A stretch of DNA of 64,000 bases, taken from positions 47,275,010 to 47,339,009 of the forward strand of contig NC_057925.1 in NCBI RefSeq assembly GCF_018873765.1, given 5' to 3'. Below the pieces are notes generated by a model. It was not told the origin of the DNA. It made no database searches and was given only the letters and a program-made list of their open reading frames with translations. Positions within the stretch are counted from its first letter, which is position 1. Each line of letters begins with the position of its first letter. Of this stretch, positions 31,055 to 42,509 are shown piece after piece. The position numbers were made by a program, and so were the translations under genes. Source of the DNA: Telopea speciosissima (Eukaryota > Streptophyta > Magnoliopsida > Proteales > Proteaceae).

Positions 31055-32682
31055 AATAGGAAAAGTGCCCAAATAAGGCAATTTGGGTGAAGGTCTATGG
31101 TGGCGGTTGCCAAGGACCACCACGAAAGGTGCTTTATAAATGTGCTTGGGGGTGCATATATAGCCATAATTTCCTATAACCGTGGCTATTAATAACCATA
31201 TAGTTGCAGTTATTACAACCCGACATCGTATATATATATATATACCGATAGAACCATGGTTTATTAAAAACCGCCGCTAAATACCCCATGACCCTCCCCC
31301 TACGAAGGTCCCACGAAGTGGCGGGAGCATATTTAGTGGTAGTTATTAACATCCATGGCCATGTATATATATATATATATCTTTGTGTGTGTGTGTGTGT
31401 GTCCTACAACACAAGCTGCGCTCCCGGCACAGAGAACATTTTCCCATATTATAATGAGGAAAAGACTCTTTATAGTCGCGATAGATATAACTGCAGTCAT
31501 ATCTGCACTAGAGAGACAGAGAGAGAGTTTTGAATCAATTACCACCCTGTACTTTAGAAAATAAAACCCTAATAATAATTATGTCATATTAATGTTTTAA
31601 TTGGGTAACATAGTGTCATGTTAGGAAACTTGTATACTATTATTACATAGTAATATGACATCATTATGATTAGAGTTCTTTCTTCAACATATCAAAATAG
31701 GGATTGTATACTGTTTAAAATCTTGTTCATTGCATATATTTGTGAGGCTTTCTATATAGAATATGAATTAGTGATTTTTTCTATTGATCTATGGTGCAGA
31801 AATATCGCAAACATTTGAGACTAATGAAAGAATTAGCAAGTCAATCAAGTAAAACAGCACAACTAGGAGATCCAAATTCCCTTACAAAAAGAAACCAAAG
31901 AAAGCAGAAGGAACCTTTGGTTGATCATGGCTTCAACACACCTAGCTTGCCTAGTGACAACATTCAAAATGTCAGAAACATGCCATCAAACAATCTTAAT
32001 CAGAATCCAAGCTTTAGCAATACCAATAATGGCACTGCAAACTTGTCTGGATTTAACCAGATGCCCATTGGTCATGGGCCACCAAATGGTAACAATTGTG
32101 GCTACAGTAGGATGGATGAGATTCGAAATGGAAAAAGGCCTCTAGGGTTAGCTTCTTCTACTGGTTTAATGCCTCAAGGGTTAGCTCCTTCTGGTGGGTT
32201 GGTGCCTCAGGGACCAATTCCTTCTAGTGGTTTAATGCCTCAAGGGTCATCTCATTCTGATTATCCTTCTCAAGGGTTAAATTATTCTACTAGTTTAATG
32301 CCTCAAGGTTTAGCTCCTCCTGGTGGGTTGGTGCCTCAGAGATCAATTTCTTCTAGTGGATTTGCAAGCACTAATCCATTTTCACCGCCACCGCCACAAC
32401 TACAACAACATGACATTGAAGTTGGAGAAGAAGTTAATAGCAGATTAGAGTTACGTATGGAAAACAATTCCTCATTCGGAAACTTCTCATTTGGGCCATC
32501 ATTTGATGGAGATTATCTTTGTGATATGTTCATGCCAATAGGTCAATCACCTAATCAGGTAAGTCTCTAATGCTCATTTCATTCCACAAATTTTCTTGTG
32601 TATTTAGTTGGTACCATTTTGATATGTTGGTCTTTGTTTGCAGATAGAAGATAGAAGTTTGTGGAGAAGTAATGGATCTTGA
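29207..32682 (+). CDS. Type-B two-component response regulator (ARR/ORR type), divergent receiver
   Basis: Six coding exons, all GT-AG and in phase: 29,207-29,345; 29,986-30,138; 30,513-30,779; 30,890-30,966; 31,800-32,558; 32,644-32,682, giving 477 residues. Residues ~20-135 form a receiver domain: RVLAVDNDATYL, the phospho-acceptor Asp73 in ILMDLDMPEMHG, Ser100 in MMSAND, and Lys122 in YLTKP. Of the two acidic-pocket Asp residues, the second is Asn (VDND). Residues ~165-230 form the GARP/Myb-like DNA-binding domain (VDWKKNGIHNKFLNAINQIGLH, TPGLTREQVASHLQKYRKHL). The tail is Gln/Asn/Pro-rich with repeated LMPQG/LVPQG motifs and ends acidic-aromatic, like an activation region. The family acts in the nucleus as cytokinin-responsive transcription factors after phosphotransfer. 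It is short for the family. A read-through of donor 5 would end it at VSL after residue ~465. Confidence 0.9.
30167..30458 (+). mobile_element. 292-bp TRIM (miniature LTR retrotransposon) in intron 2
   Basis: Two direct repeats of ~125 bp (30,167-30,290 and ~30,331-30,458) end in TTCCAACA. The first is followed at once by TGGTATCAAAGC (30,291-30,302), one mismatch from the initiator tRNA-Met primer site. A short purine tract (CTGGGAGG) precedes the second. The target duplication GTTAC is perfect (30,162-30,166 and 30,459-30,463). The internal domain is only ~40 bp, so the element is fully non-autonomous. Its size recalls the small SMART-type TRIMs described in plants. The reverse frame of 93 codons across it is a by-product. 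Confidence 0.9.
31017..31051. repeat. (GA)n microsatellite in intron 4
   Basis: About 18 GA units following a short GT run. Further (AT)n and (GT)n runs lie at 31,230-31,244, 31,364-31,380 and 31,385-31,402 in the same intron, making it length-variable. Confidence 0.9.
31080..31560. other. Repeat-like stretch in intron 4
   Basis: Contains words such as GGTGGCGGTTGCC, ACCGTGGCTATTAATAACC and ACCGCCGCTAAATA, flanked by microsatellites. It looks like an inserted DNA-transposon fragment, but no ends or target duplication could be fixed. Confidence 0.35.
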
Positions 32683-33290
32683 CTTCAATTTCAACGACTG
32701 TCATATGGACAATGACAATCGATCAGTACGGAAGCCGCCATGATGCAGATTCTATATTTATTAGTTTAATTTGGCTTCCATATTGTCCTTTAGTTTAGAT
32801 TCATACTTGAACAAATACATTTATGCTTTGCAAGTAGGATAGAGTAATAGTCTTTGTTGATGGCATTGCCGAAGGTAGAGGCCTCTTCTTATTCTTATAT
32901 TGTAGTTTTTTCGTCAAGGTATGCCTGGACGTTAATCCTGTATAATTTTATTTTTTTTTTAATATTAAATCTTGCTGATCGTTAGCAAAAAAGAGTAACA
33001 GTATTTGTAATTGGGATATCGGGATATTTGTTATCTTTCTTGTTCATTTCAATGGCTTCTGAAAATCTAACTTGTGTGTGTGATAGCCAGCACTTGAACA
33101 ACATACGGCTTAAGAATTTAGCCATTCCCTTAGGTCTCATTAAATTTTTAAGATGGATAGAAGAAATGATCATAACTGCTAAATAAAATGTAAGAGAACA
33201 ATGGACTTCTATACTACCAACAGCAGTTTTTTGGTGAGATCTTACTGCCAACAACTTGGAAAGGACTATATACAATGCGTTTGTTAAAGT
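32683..33290. other. 3' flank of the response-regulator gene
   Basis: Contains the probable 3' UTR (AT-rich, no clear single poly(A) signal) and then featureless DNA. The reverse frame at 32,982-33,323 has no domain and runs into the direct repeat. Confidence 0.4.
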
Positions 33291-34893
33291 TTCTATACAT
33301 GTATAATTCATGCAATGGTGCATTGTCCTTCACTAGTTGTACCTTCACGAAAAAAATATATTCAACGAACCCAGAAAAAAAAATATATAAGGAGAAATCT
33401 CTTTAACAAAACAAAGGCCTACAATCGAATCAAGCTGCATCCAACCTAAACCTTCAAGTTCTTAAGTCATATACTTTTTTATTTTAGAGGTATGATAAAT
33501 CTAGGGTATAGTATTTTTGCTACAACAAAGCAAACACCACTATAAGCCATTTATCACATCTTATGAGGCTTGGAGATCGATTCTGTATTATCATACATTA
33601 TTAGAGGAAATTAATTTACAAAACAAGTAGGTTTGACTTTGTTTTACACTTACTTTGTTTTGTAATTCATTTTCTTATCTCATAGATCTACAAAATAAAC
33701 CCATTGCATGTTTTCCTAGAATGACTAGTAGATGAACCAGAAGTTCTGACGACCCAGTGGATTTCGTTGGTCTTTTTCTTCATTCATGTGTGCCATTAGT
33801 TGGCATATCTATGCTTTAATTGATAGATTTTTTTTCCATTGTCACTGAATATCAAGGACATATTCGATGCAATAAGTTACTAGATATTGTGGATGGATTC
33901 CGATATGCAACGAAGAGCAAATCAGAAAATATTTTTTTCCATTTTAATTAAATATTATTGGCATATCCATGCTTTAAAAGACAGATTTTTTCCATTATCA
34001 CTGAATACCAAGGAAAGATTCGATGCAATAAGTTACTAGATATTATGGATGGATTAGGAGACTCAACTTTATGAAGATCAGGAATGGAGACTGGTACTTC
34101 AGATTCTAGTTGCCTCTAGAGCAGCAAGACTACACTCCTCTGAAGTTTGGAATATTGATGCCCCTAACTTCTTAATTTTATGGACCTCTTGGGAAGCCTT
34201 GGGTAGGCCATGCTACCGTTTCTGTTAATCTAAAGTCTGTAGTTTTCTTGGTTGTTTGAGTTTTTCTTCTCAACAGCAATTTGTCTCTTTTTGTACTTCT
34301 TTATATATTTCAATACATACTTGCTGACTTCTAGCAAAAAGAACAAGTAAATACTGTTGATGGATTAGGATAAGAGCAAATCAGAAAAGTTTTTTCCCAT
34401 TTTAATTAAACATGATAGAATTTTCTTAGTTTTGCAGCATGACTCAACTTTACAAAGGTCAAGAACGGGGTACTCCAGATTCTGATTACCTCGAACAAGT
34501 AGATACGACTTTGACATCTTCCTTAATTTTACTGCTTTTCATTTTATAAGTTAAGTATCTTGGCGACGTACAATATTGTATTTTCTCCTCGGATATTATG
34601 TACGACATTGGAGTTGTGGAAGTTGTTTATGTGTTACAACTACATATTATGTGGTCGTTCATATGAACCATTTAAAGGGAATTGGCTCCATTGACCACCG
34701 ATGTTACACATTAACATTTGAGCTTGTGGGTTGGGTCGAGGTTAAGACTTAATTCAGAGAGTTTTTTTTTTTTTTTTTTTTTTTTCTGACATAATGATTT
34801 GAGAGACTGTTAATATTAGTTGGGTTGGCTCAGCTCAAAACCCTAATGGGTAATATATGTTGAATCAGCTCATGAAGAAAGTAACTTTTGGTT
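33291..34893. repeat. Direct repeat, right copy, flanking the response-regulator gene
   Basis: Same-direction copy of 26,796-28,136 with indels, including extra tandem units of the ~150-bp block (near 33,820, 33,970 and 34,360). Its last part (from 34,502) is also the beginning of the 4.15-kb tandem duplication, so this piece exists three times in the window (27.8, 34.5 and 47.5 kb). Confidence 0.8.
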
Positions 34894-34945
34894 TCTTTCG
34901 AGATGGGAGGTGGGGAAGAGATGGAGGAGAAAAATAGAGATTAGG

Positions 34946-35437
34946 TAGGGATGTAAACGGATCGGATTCAGCTCGGATACAGATCGGCTATGATCGGATC
35001 TGAATATTCACTGGCTAGATACGGATACGTCTAAATGAATTCGGATGGGTCCGGATACGGTTCGAATTCGGATTTTCAACCATCCGTTTACATCTCTGCC
35101 TTGTGTAACCCGGACCTCCCTCCCCCTAGTGGATACAAGTCACTCTCAACCCTGTGTAACCCGGACCTTCCTCCCCCTAGTGGATACAATTCACTCTCAA
35201 CCCATCTCGTAGATCGTGATTCTCTTTTCCTCACATTCTAGAACATGTTGAATCTTCAAAAACCCTCAAGATCATCATTTACTTATTTTTTATTATTATG
35301 CATTCTATTTTTTTTTTTTCGGACGAATTTTTATTGGAGTATTCAGATTTTTTTCCCGGATACCTCTAAACAAATAGGGATGTCCCTAAACAGATGCGGA
35401 TCGGATTCAGATCTTTGAATATCCATTTACACCCCTA
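34946..35437 (+). mobile_element. GTAAACGGAT-family MITE in unit 1
   Basis: Starts TAGGGATGTAAACGGATCGG and ends ATCCATTTACACCCCTA, giving imperfect inverted ends. The inside has a 51-bp tandem duplication (35,102 and 35,153; unit begins TGTGTAACCCGGACC) that is single in the unit-2 copy, so it arose after the 4-kb duplication. Non-coding. Confidence 0.75.
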
Positions 35438-35691
35438 GATATAGTGTTTCTTGTACTCTAAAAGGAAAAACTAGGAAGAAAAATCAACTCACGATTAATC
35501 GCACAAGTCCTAAATTCCCAATCTTTTCTTAATTGTTACTGCCCGGTTAAGGGTGGGTTGGCATAGGAGTATGATGAAGGTGGACATTCTCTTGAAGACA
35601 AGCCAGTATATTCTGTGACAGTACCTACCAAGGACAAGGTAGGTCACAGCCCTCACGGGCGGATCGAAAGATCAAGGTACAAGTTGCACTA

Positions 35692-36054
35692 AAAATTTTA
35701 GGGTTTTTGATAAATGTCCTCTGAAAAGGTTCATTTGTTCAAATGCCTCTTACAATTTTTTTAATTGCAAATTTTTCCTTTACTTTCAAAACATTGTAGC
35801 ACTTTGATTCCTGCCGTTAATTTGGGACGATAAATGTTTGTTTTAAGGAACTAATGACTAAAATGCCCCTCTGATAATAACCCAACAAAATTAAAAAATA
35901 AAATAATCAAAATGTCCTCATCTTTCCCAAATTGATTAGGGTTGAAATGAAGAATTTTTTGCCTAAATTGGTTAGGGTTTGAACCCATCTGAAAATTTGT
36001 AGAGAGACATTTGGACAAATGGGCTTTTTCAGGTTGTCAAAAACCCAAAATTTT
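35692..36054. mobile_element. MITE with ~50-bp inverted ends in unit 1
   Basis: Left end AAAAATTTTAGGGTTTTTGA and right end CAAAAACCCAAAATTTT, with further pairing between TTCATTTGTTCAAATG and CATTTGGACAAATGGG. A second copy is at 48,622-48,986 and a one-ended relative at 10,683-11,100. Non-coding. Confidence 0.75.
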
Positions 36055-36451
36055 AAACTTTCATTCCGTTCCAAGTGTATTCACGTGTATTCACATCATA
36101 CACAAACAAAAACAAAAATTGAGTCATCATCTTAAAAAGTTTACATAAGTTCACTTCGTCAAAGCTAGCAAATCTCTAAGTACAAAAAGCTCTAGTCTAT
36201 CAAGGGACGACGAAAATACAAAATAATGCTAACATCTATTCCATGCCTAAAACATTTCCAAATCCTTTGAGTCTTGAGGTTCATCTGTGGGATCTGCAAC
36301 AAGGAAAATTTATAAAGAGATAAGCTCAAAGCTCAATGAGTAAAGCCCTGTCTAAACAATCTTACATCAAAAACTTTTCACACATTTATATATATAGTTG
36401 AATTCAAAAACAACAAATGAACCAATGCTATAATATGAGTTCATCAGTCAA

Positions 36452-37181
36452 TGTTAGAAATCTGAACAAAAAAGGAGAGGACTGAAAGATGGCCTGAGTC
36501 GAACAAAATCGTTCTGTCCAGTAAGACAGTATTTGCACCCTCCTAATCCTGCAAAGGGTTGCAGCAAACCTGCCTCCCAAGATAAATCAGGACTGTATTC
36601 TGGTTGCGGGCAGAACACTTTGTGAAGCTATAAGAGGATTTTTTTTTTTTTTTTTTTTTTGATATCCGGGTCGAGAGAATTCGTGGCCCATTTATAGGCC
36701 CACAAGGCCTGTTCGGATGGGTCACACCCATTGGCTCATATGGCTTGACCTGACAGGTCATGACTATTGGGCTGGGCTCCCTTGGCTGTTCGTGTGGGCT
36801 GCAACTCTTGGGGTCAATGTTAAACCAAGGGTTGCACTCCCTCTTTGATCAACCACCGATCCAACGGTCGGATCGATCCTAAGCACCCTTTGATCAGACA
36901 CCGTCGATCCCTAAAAGATTAAGGCGACATACTGTGACGATGCGCACGTGCAAAGTGCGCCATCAAAGCGCCACATTGCGCCTCACGCACGCGCAGCCAC
37001 GCAGCGATCAGCGTACGCCGGACGGTACCGTCCTCGCCGCAAGTGCACCGTACAATCTCTTCTAACATTACATGTGATAATAATAACTACTTACTACTAA
37101 CACATATAAACCCAATGAGCTTTCCTTTCATAGCCGATGTGGGACTAAAAGTCCACATCAATATTTTGAAAAATTCCAACA
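36452..37181 (-). mobile_element. 3' LTR of the copia element
   Basis: 730 bp, bounded by the target duplication on the left and by AATTTCCCCCAATTTTTT on the right (37,182-37,199; the polypurine tract on the reverse strand). It holds a ~24-base T run at 36,639-36,660, a GC-rich block at 36,930-37,050, and the GTGGGACTAAAAGTCCAC hairpin near its start. Confidence 0.9.
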
Positions 37182-37780
37182 ATTTCCCCCAATTTTTTAA
37201 AATAATTGAGCCTCAGTCAATAAACTCTCTGTACTTCTAAATCATACTTACATAAAGGTGTCTTTCGACTTGAACCTTTATGTTGTCAAAATACATTAGT
37301 ACTTGTCAAAAACGAAGTAGCCGTAGCCTTGAACTTAGAATTTTATAGCGACAAATCTAATATACTAGACATATGACTTACTTGAACATAGTTTCAATAA
37401 CACCCGCACATTTATGGCCTTGTGCTTTCATCTTAGGTTTTCATAAGTGTCTTAGAGACAAGCTTTGAATCTCGCAGAAGCGGCCCCACTTCCTGCACTT
37501 ATATAGGTGAATCTAATAAAATACAATTGTATGACTTGCATTTCCTATAAGGCATAGACTCATTGAAGGACTGATCCTACCCTCTGTCGGTTTCTCCATA
37601 CAAACATGCACTACCTTGAGATGTCAAGAGATCTTATCTCTACTAGTTGAGTGCATAACCGGTTATTACTACAAGTGTTTTTCCATTGAACTAGTTGACT
37701 AGATGTTGGTCTAGTGTCTAGTTGGTTTCCACTTGCAGGTTACCTCTCATTTAAAAGCTTTAAACCCATCTCCCTGGAAG
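37182..37780 (-). other. copia 3' non-coding internal region
   Basis: About 600 bp between the RNase H end and the polypurine tract, with no frame. Its layout resembles the corresponding regions of the copia pieces at 57.2-58.0 and 63.2-63.9 kb, which keep sequence blocks around the TCTTCATC and CTAGT words. No function assigned. Confidence 0.5.
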
Positions 37781-38705
37781 TCTTCAATACCACATCCCTA
37801 CCCAGGCCTTTTGTAAAGGGATCAGCCAAATTTTCCTTTGACTTTACATAACTAATAGTCACAACTCCTTTGATGAGTTGTTCTCTTACATAGCTATGTC
37901 TTAAACTGATATGCCTTGACTTCCATTGTAGACTTTATTATAAGCCCTTGATAATGTTGCTTCATTATCACAAGATATTGATATAGCAGGTAATGGCTTA
38001 GGCCACAGAGGAATCTCTGTTAAGAGGTCCCTAAGCCATTCTGCTTCCTTTACTGCCATTGCTAAAGCGATAAATTCAGACTCCATAGTGGAGTGTGAAA
38101 CTACAGTCTGTTTCTTGGATCCCCAAGAAATTGATCCTCCACCCAAGGTAAATATCCAACCACTTGTGGACTTTGATTCATCGGATCCTGTGATCCAATT
38201 AGCATCTGTGTATCCTTCTAGTACTGCGGAAAAATCTTTATAACTTAATGCATAATTCATTGTGCCCTTTAAGTACTTAAGTACTCTAGAAACTGCATTC
38301 CAATGAATTTGTCCAAGGTTATGAGTAAACCTACTCAAAACACCAACTGCAAAAGCTATATCAGGACGAGTGCACTGCATGGCATATATTAAGCTGCCAA
38401 TGATACTAACGTATTCCAATTGAGATATACAATTTCCTTCATTAGAAATTAATCTAATAGAATGATCATATGGGGTAGCAACTGGTTTACAGTCCTCATG
38501 ATTGAATTTCTTTAATATTTTCTTTATGTAATGAGACTGTGTTAAAGAAATACAATCAGAGGATCTAATAATTTTGATTCTCAAAATTATATTTGCTTCA
38601 CCCATATCTTTCATATCAAAACACGAAGATAGGAAAGCCTTTGTCTCCAAAACAGTGCTTGTATTAGTACCAAAGATTAACATATCATCAACATATAAAC
38701 ATATT
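37781..38705 (-). pseudogene. copia reverse transcriptase C-terminal part and RNase H
   Basis: Reverse strand, starting right at the nested insertion. Catalytic CLYVDDMLIFG box, SHYIKKILKKF, PYDHSIRL, GSLIYAMQCTRPDIAFAVGVLSRF, then RNase H with GYTDANWITGSDESKSTSG, VSHSTMESEFIALAMAVKEAEW and SCDNEATL. A frameshift near 37,925 breaks the last ~45 residues (AYNKVYNG continues in another frame through YVKSKENLADPFTKGL-like sequence). The active-site Asp pair is intact. Confidence 0.9.
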
Positions 38706-40497
38706 ATAACTGTCACACCCCCATCCCTGAACCACGGGAAACACAACCGGAGCATACAACTACGCTCTCCAACCACCAGAATCACTGATGCAGTACCCAA
38801 GACTTACTCATTCACAACGACAGATAATAGGTAAAAAAAAGAAAGGATTAATATTAATAACATCAGAGTTAGCAGAAGCTAGGTGATACCATATAAAATA
38901 TCATCTATTCAAGTTTACCCCTTCAAGTACAATTCGTTCTAATCAGGACCTATGTATTACCTACTATATAAATAATACATCTATCATGAAAGGAATCAAA
39001 AGAATACACCTATAATTCAAAATGAATAATCAAGCGCATCAAAAGATGGCCACCGCCATAAGTCACCGTCTCCCGCCAAGGAACACACATCGCAAGCAAT
39101 ACCGGTCCATGCTCCACGATCTCCGGAGCCCACCAATCAACGTAACCAGTCTCGGAGTCTCGTACTCGTGCCACTGCTCGAATGTACCGCATCAACTAAA
39201 AATATGTTTCCTCGAGGAGTGAGCTCCAATCGAGCCCAATGAGTGGCTAAGCCACACAAACATACACAATAATAATAATGAATGGGGTTGATTCGCAAAC
39301 CATACATGATGGACGGATACCAAGGTGTCCCATACCACCAAGGTAGACCGTACATCACATACAATTTACAATCATGCTACATGAATGAATGATGATGTAT
39401 AGTTTTATTGTTATCCACCTAACACACAACTAAGTCAGGTATAGTACTATAGCAACACCTTAGGTAGCATCCCCGACATTGGTACCATAAACGGATGGTA
39501 TACCGCGATGACAAACCCGAGTCGCTGGAAGCCTGCTGCACGGTCTCCACCAAGAGATATACGCAAACCCCCAAGTCAAATCCCGTCCTGGCGTTCGGCC
39601 CAAAATACGGTTGGCGCCCGAACTTCCCGGGTGGGTATACCGAATAACGGTCGGAACCCACGGATTTGACCGACACCTAACTCCCCGTCGGAAGGGTCAT
39701 AGATCTGGGTAAACATTTATCCTAGCCAACATTCACCTATTGTATGAGTGAGGCACGCATGTGCATAAGCCGAGGCCGAGTCCATAGATACCGAAATATG
39801 GTCGGCCGGCTATCCTCTCGCCCCTCTAGCCCATAAGCGTATACAAGTACGAGATGTGAATACCGAAGGTAGTCGGTCGGTCACCATCCCGTTTCCACCT
39901 AATGCAATGGACAATTCTAATGCAATTTCAAGTACGGTAATCTCAAGCCCGAAGACCCACCGGCACTTGGATCCGCCCAAGCCCTAGATCTACATGCCAT
40001 GAGTGAGTCCATATTATGGAATCCCCAGGTCCAGCACCAACCGGCACCCGAGTCCCATAACTAAATCCAACACCATTCGCACCATAGTCAAGTAAAATAA
40101 ATAATATCGCAAGACAAGAATGTAAAGTCCTATCAACATCTAAACATTTATATCGCCCTATATCTTACTAATAATTATATATTATAGCACACATGCATGA
40201 ATGACATTCGCAAGACACGACACACAAACATTTCATAAATTAAGACGTTTGCTTAACTCACTCACCGATTCTCGGTCAATCGTCGCACGGAGCTCTTCAA
40301 ATCGGCGTTCGATGCTAAGTACACCGCCCCACGTACTAATACGCCCCGAGCCGGCGGTCAATCTAAAGAGAGTGTACAACGTGGGGAGAGATTAGTGCCT
40401 TAGGGCTAGAAGAGTTGGGCCCCATAAGTTATCAAACAAGGCTAAAATAGGGGACCGGCACATACAGCAAGGCTATATCATGTGCCTGTCCATGTGC

Positions 40498-40622
40498 CTG
40501 TCCCTCTCGGACTTTCCCACCGGCAGATCTAGGTTCTCAGGGACTGGCACTTGCATGTGCCTGTCCCTCTCGGACTTCCCACCGGCAGATCTAGTTTCTC
40601 AGGGACTGGCACTTACATGTGC
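40498..40622. repeat. ~63-bp tandem duplication inside the solo LTR
   Basis: Two copies of a unit beginning CTGTCCCTCTCGGACTT and ending TGGCACTTGCATGTGC (starts 40,498 and 40,561), with one-base length difference. A broken third start follows at 40,623. Confidence 0.9.
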
Positions 40623-41139
40623 CTGTCCACGTGCTAGTCTTGCTGTTCATGCCATTCCGAGAATGGTTTTGCAGCCCCAAAGTCTTGGGCTAAAATGGGG
40701 TATTCTTTAGGGTTTTTTTAGGGGTCTCTTTGGCCATGAGAACAACTCCAACCAAGGTGCCATAGCACACACCCAACATGGGTTTGTAAACCCCATGATC
40801 GATTAGGTTTTCCTCCATTAAAATACATATGGAAAGAAAACTCATGGGTTTGGGTATTGGGGTTTTGAAAGGGTCTTTAATCAATGTTATTTAACACCCC
40901 TCAAACCCACACATCTACGGTCTTCCATGAGGGTTGGTAAAACCCATAAATGGAGGTAAATCCCCAACTTAGGGTTCATAAATGGAGAAGGGTGAATGGG
41001 TTTAAGGTAGGGTTGGGTGCTTCATAGTTAAACATCAAGGATTTGCCATTAATGGCTCTTCTAATTGAGTAGATGGAGCACTCAAGGTGTGCTCAACCAA
41101 TTCAAACCCTAGGTAATAGAATTAGGGAAAGAGAGATGG

Positions 41140-41160
41140 AGAGAGAGAGAGAGAGAGACA

Positions 41161-41204
<44 letters not shown>

Positions 41205-41345
41205 CTCACCAAGGGTTGATGATGATAGCTTGTGCTCCACCATACTTCTCCCTTCTCCTTCCTTCTTCCTCTTCTTCTTTCTTCTTCTTTCTTCTTCTTC
41301 TTTCTTCTTCTCTTTCTTCTTCTTTCTTTTTCTCCTCTCCTCTCC
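41140..41345. repeat. (GA)n and CTT-rich microsatellite block in the solo LTR
   Basis: GA run with CA interruptions at 41,142-41,206, then TTCTTCTTT-rich DNA at 41,262-41,345. The frames over it (Lys/Arg/Glu or Ser/Phe repeats) are spurious. Confidence 0.9.
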
Positions 41346-41946
41346 ACGATTTAGGATTGAAATGTGAGGTGAATAGTAGTTTTGGGTCTTTAATAACCCA
41401 TCTAGGCATTAGGTCTTGTTTGGTTAGTCTCAAGTCCTTAGGTCCATTTGTTTAGGAGCTTGTTTGGTTAGGTATAAGCCCAAGGTCTAGTTTAAGTCAT
41501 TGGGCCATTGGATCCACTTGGGCCCATGGCCCATGGCCCATGTCCTAAGTTCTAGTTGCAATTAGAAAGAGACTAAGCTCCTAAGCCCAAGCCCATTCTA
41601 GTTCTTATGCTTATTAATGGTCATGCATAGGCATGAATTATTCGGATAGTGACTTACTCCCAATCATCGCTAAGTGGATAAGGGCGATTCAGGTGCGGGC
41701 CCCGCGGATCCCTATCATAAGGGAATTCCAAGAATATGCTTTCGTGGACGATTTTCCCCCTTTCTCTGACGATGGATCTTTCCTCGAGGACTTCCCCTAT
41801 TTCACGGTCGACAATCTTGTGTGATGGCTTGAGTATTATGACCCACAGTTCACGAGCGTACTTCACTCCTAGTTCTACACAAAAGGTTCAAACCATACCG
41901 GTGGTCAGGTCGCGTTTCAAACCGGGTTTTGGGTACGAATTTAACA

Positions 41947-42500
41947 ATAACACCATGTCCATTCTTGAATTTAGAATAAACACATTTATCAGATTCATTT
42001 ATTCTAAATCCATTTGCTACAACCTTTTGGTCAAATTTATCATGCCATTGCTTAGGAGCTTGTTTTAGACCATATAAAGATTTGACTAGTTTACAAACCT
42101 TACTTTCCTGGCCTTTCAAAACAAACCCTTCAGGTTGTTCCATGTAAACTTCTTCTTCTAAATCTCCATTTAGAAAAGCAGTTTTAACATCCATTTGGTG
42201 TATAACAAGTTTATTAATCGATGCTAAAGCAATTAACAATCTAACTGTACTAATTCTAGCAACAGGAGCATATGTATCGAAATAATCAATGCCTTCGTTT
42301 TGCTTAAAGCCCTTTGCTACAAGCCTAGCTTTAAACTTATCAATGGTTCCATCAGCTTTATGCTTTCGCTTAAAAATCCACTTACAACCAATAGATTTAA
42401 ATCCAGGAGGTAAATCTGTTAAAACTCATGTTTTATTACCCATGAGAGAATCCATTTCATCATTTATAGCTTCTTGCCAAAAAGAAGAATCTTGAGAATT
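41947..42500 (-). pseudogene. copia reverse transcriptase N-terminal part
   Basis: Reverse strand. WQEAINDEMDSLM, then CKWIFKRKHKADGTIDKFKARLVAKGF, RISTVRLLIALA, the first catalytic motif HQMDVKTAFLNGDLEEEVYMEQPEGF, and SLYGLKQAPKQWHDKF. It is interrupted by the nested LTR in the residues just before the YVDD box. One stop (TGA in place of a likely TGG, near 42,427) precedes the core. Confidence 0.9.
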
Positions 42501-42509
42501 CATGGCTTC

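Larger units (their letters stand above)
38711..41946. mobile_element. 3.2-kb solo LTR nested in copia RT, TSD ATAAC
   Basis: Insert starts TGTCACACCCCCATCCC and ends GAATTTAACA, flanked by perfect ATAAC duplications (38,706-38,710 and 41,947-41,951). Removing it joins the two halves of the RT domain. TG...CA ends, 5-bp duplication, no coding frame and the large size fit a solo LTR of a gypsy-type element (TGTCAC...CCCC ends recall Tekay/Del LTRs). Orientation is not fixed. It contains a ~63-bp tandem duplication, a (GA)n run and a long CTT-rich stretch. Confidence 0.85.

Noticed and set aside
32982..33323. 113-codon reverse ORF downstream of the response regulator
   Set aside because: AT-rich, no domain; it overlaps the direct repeat and the gene's 3' flank.
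41216..41455. Lys/Arg/Glu- or Ser/Phe-rich ORFs near 41.2 kb
   Set aside because: Translations of the CTT/GAA microsatellite in the solo LTR.
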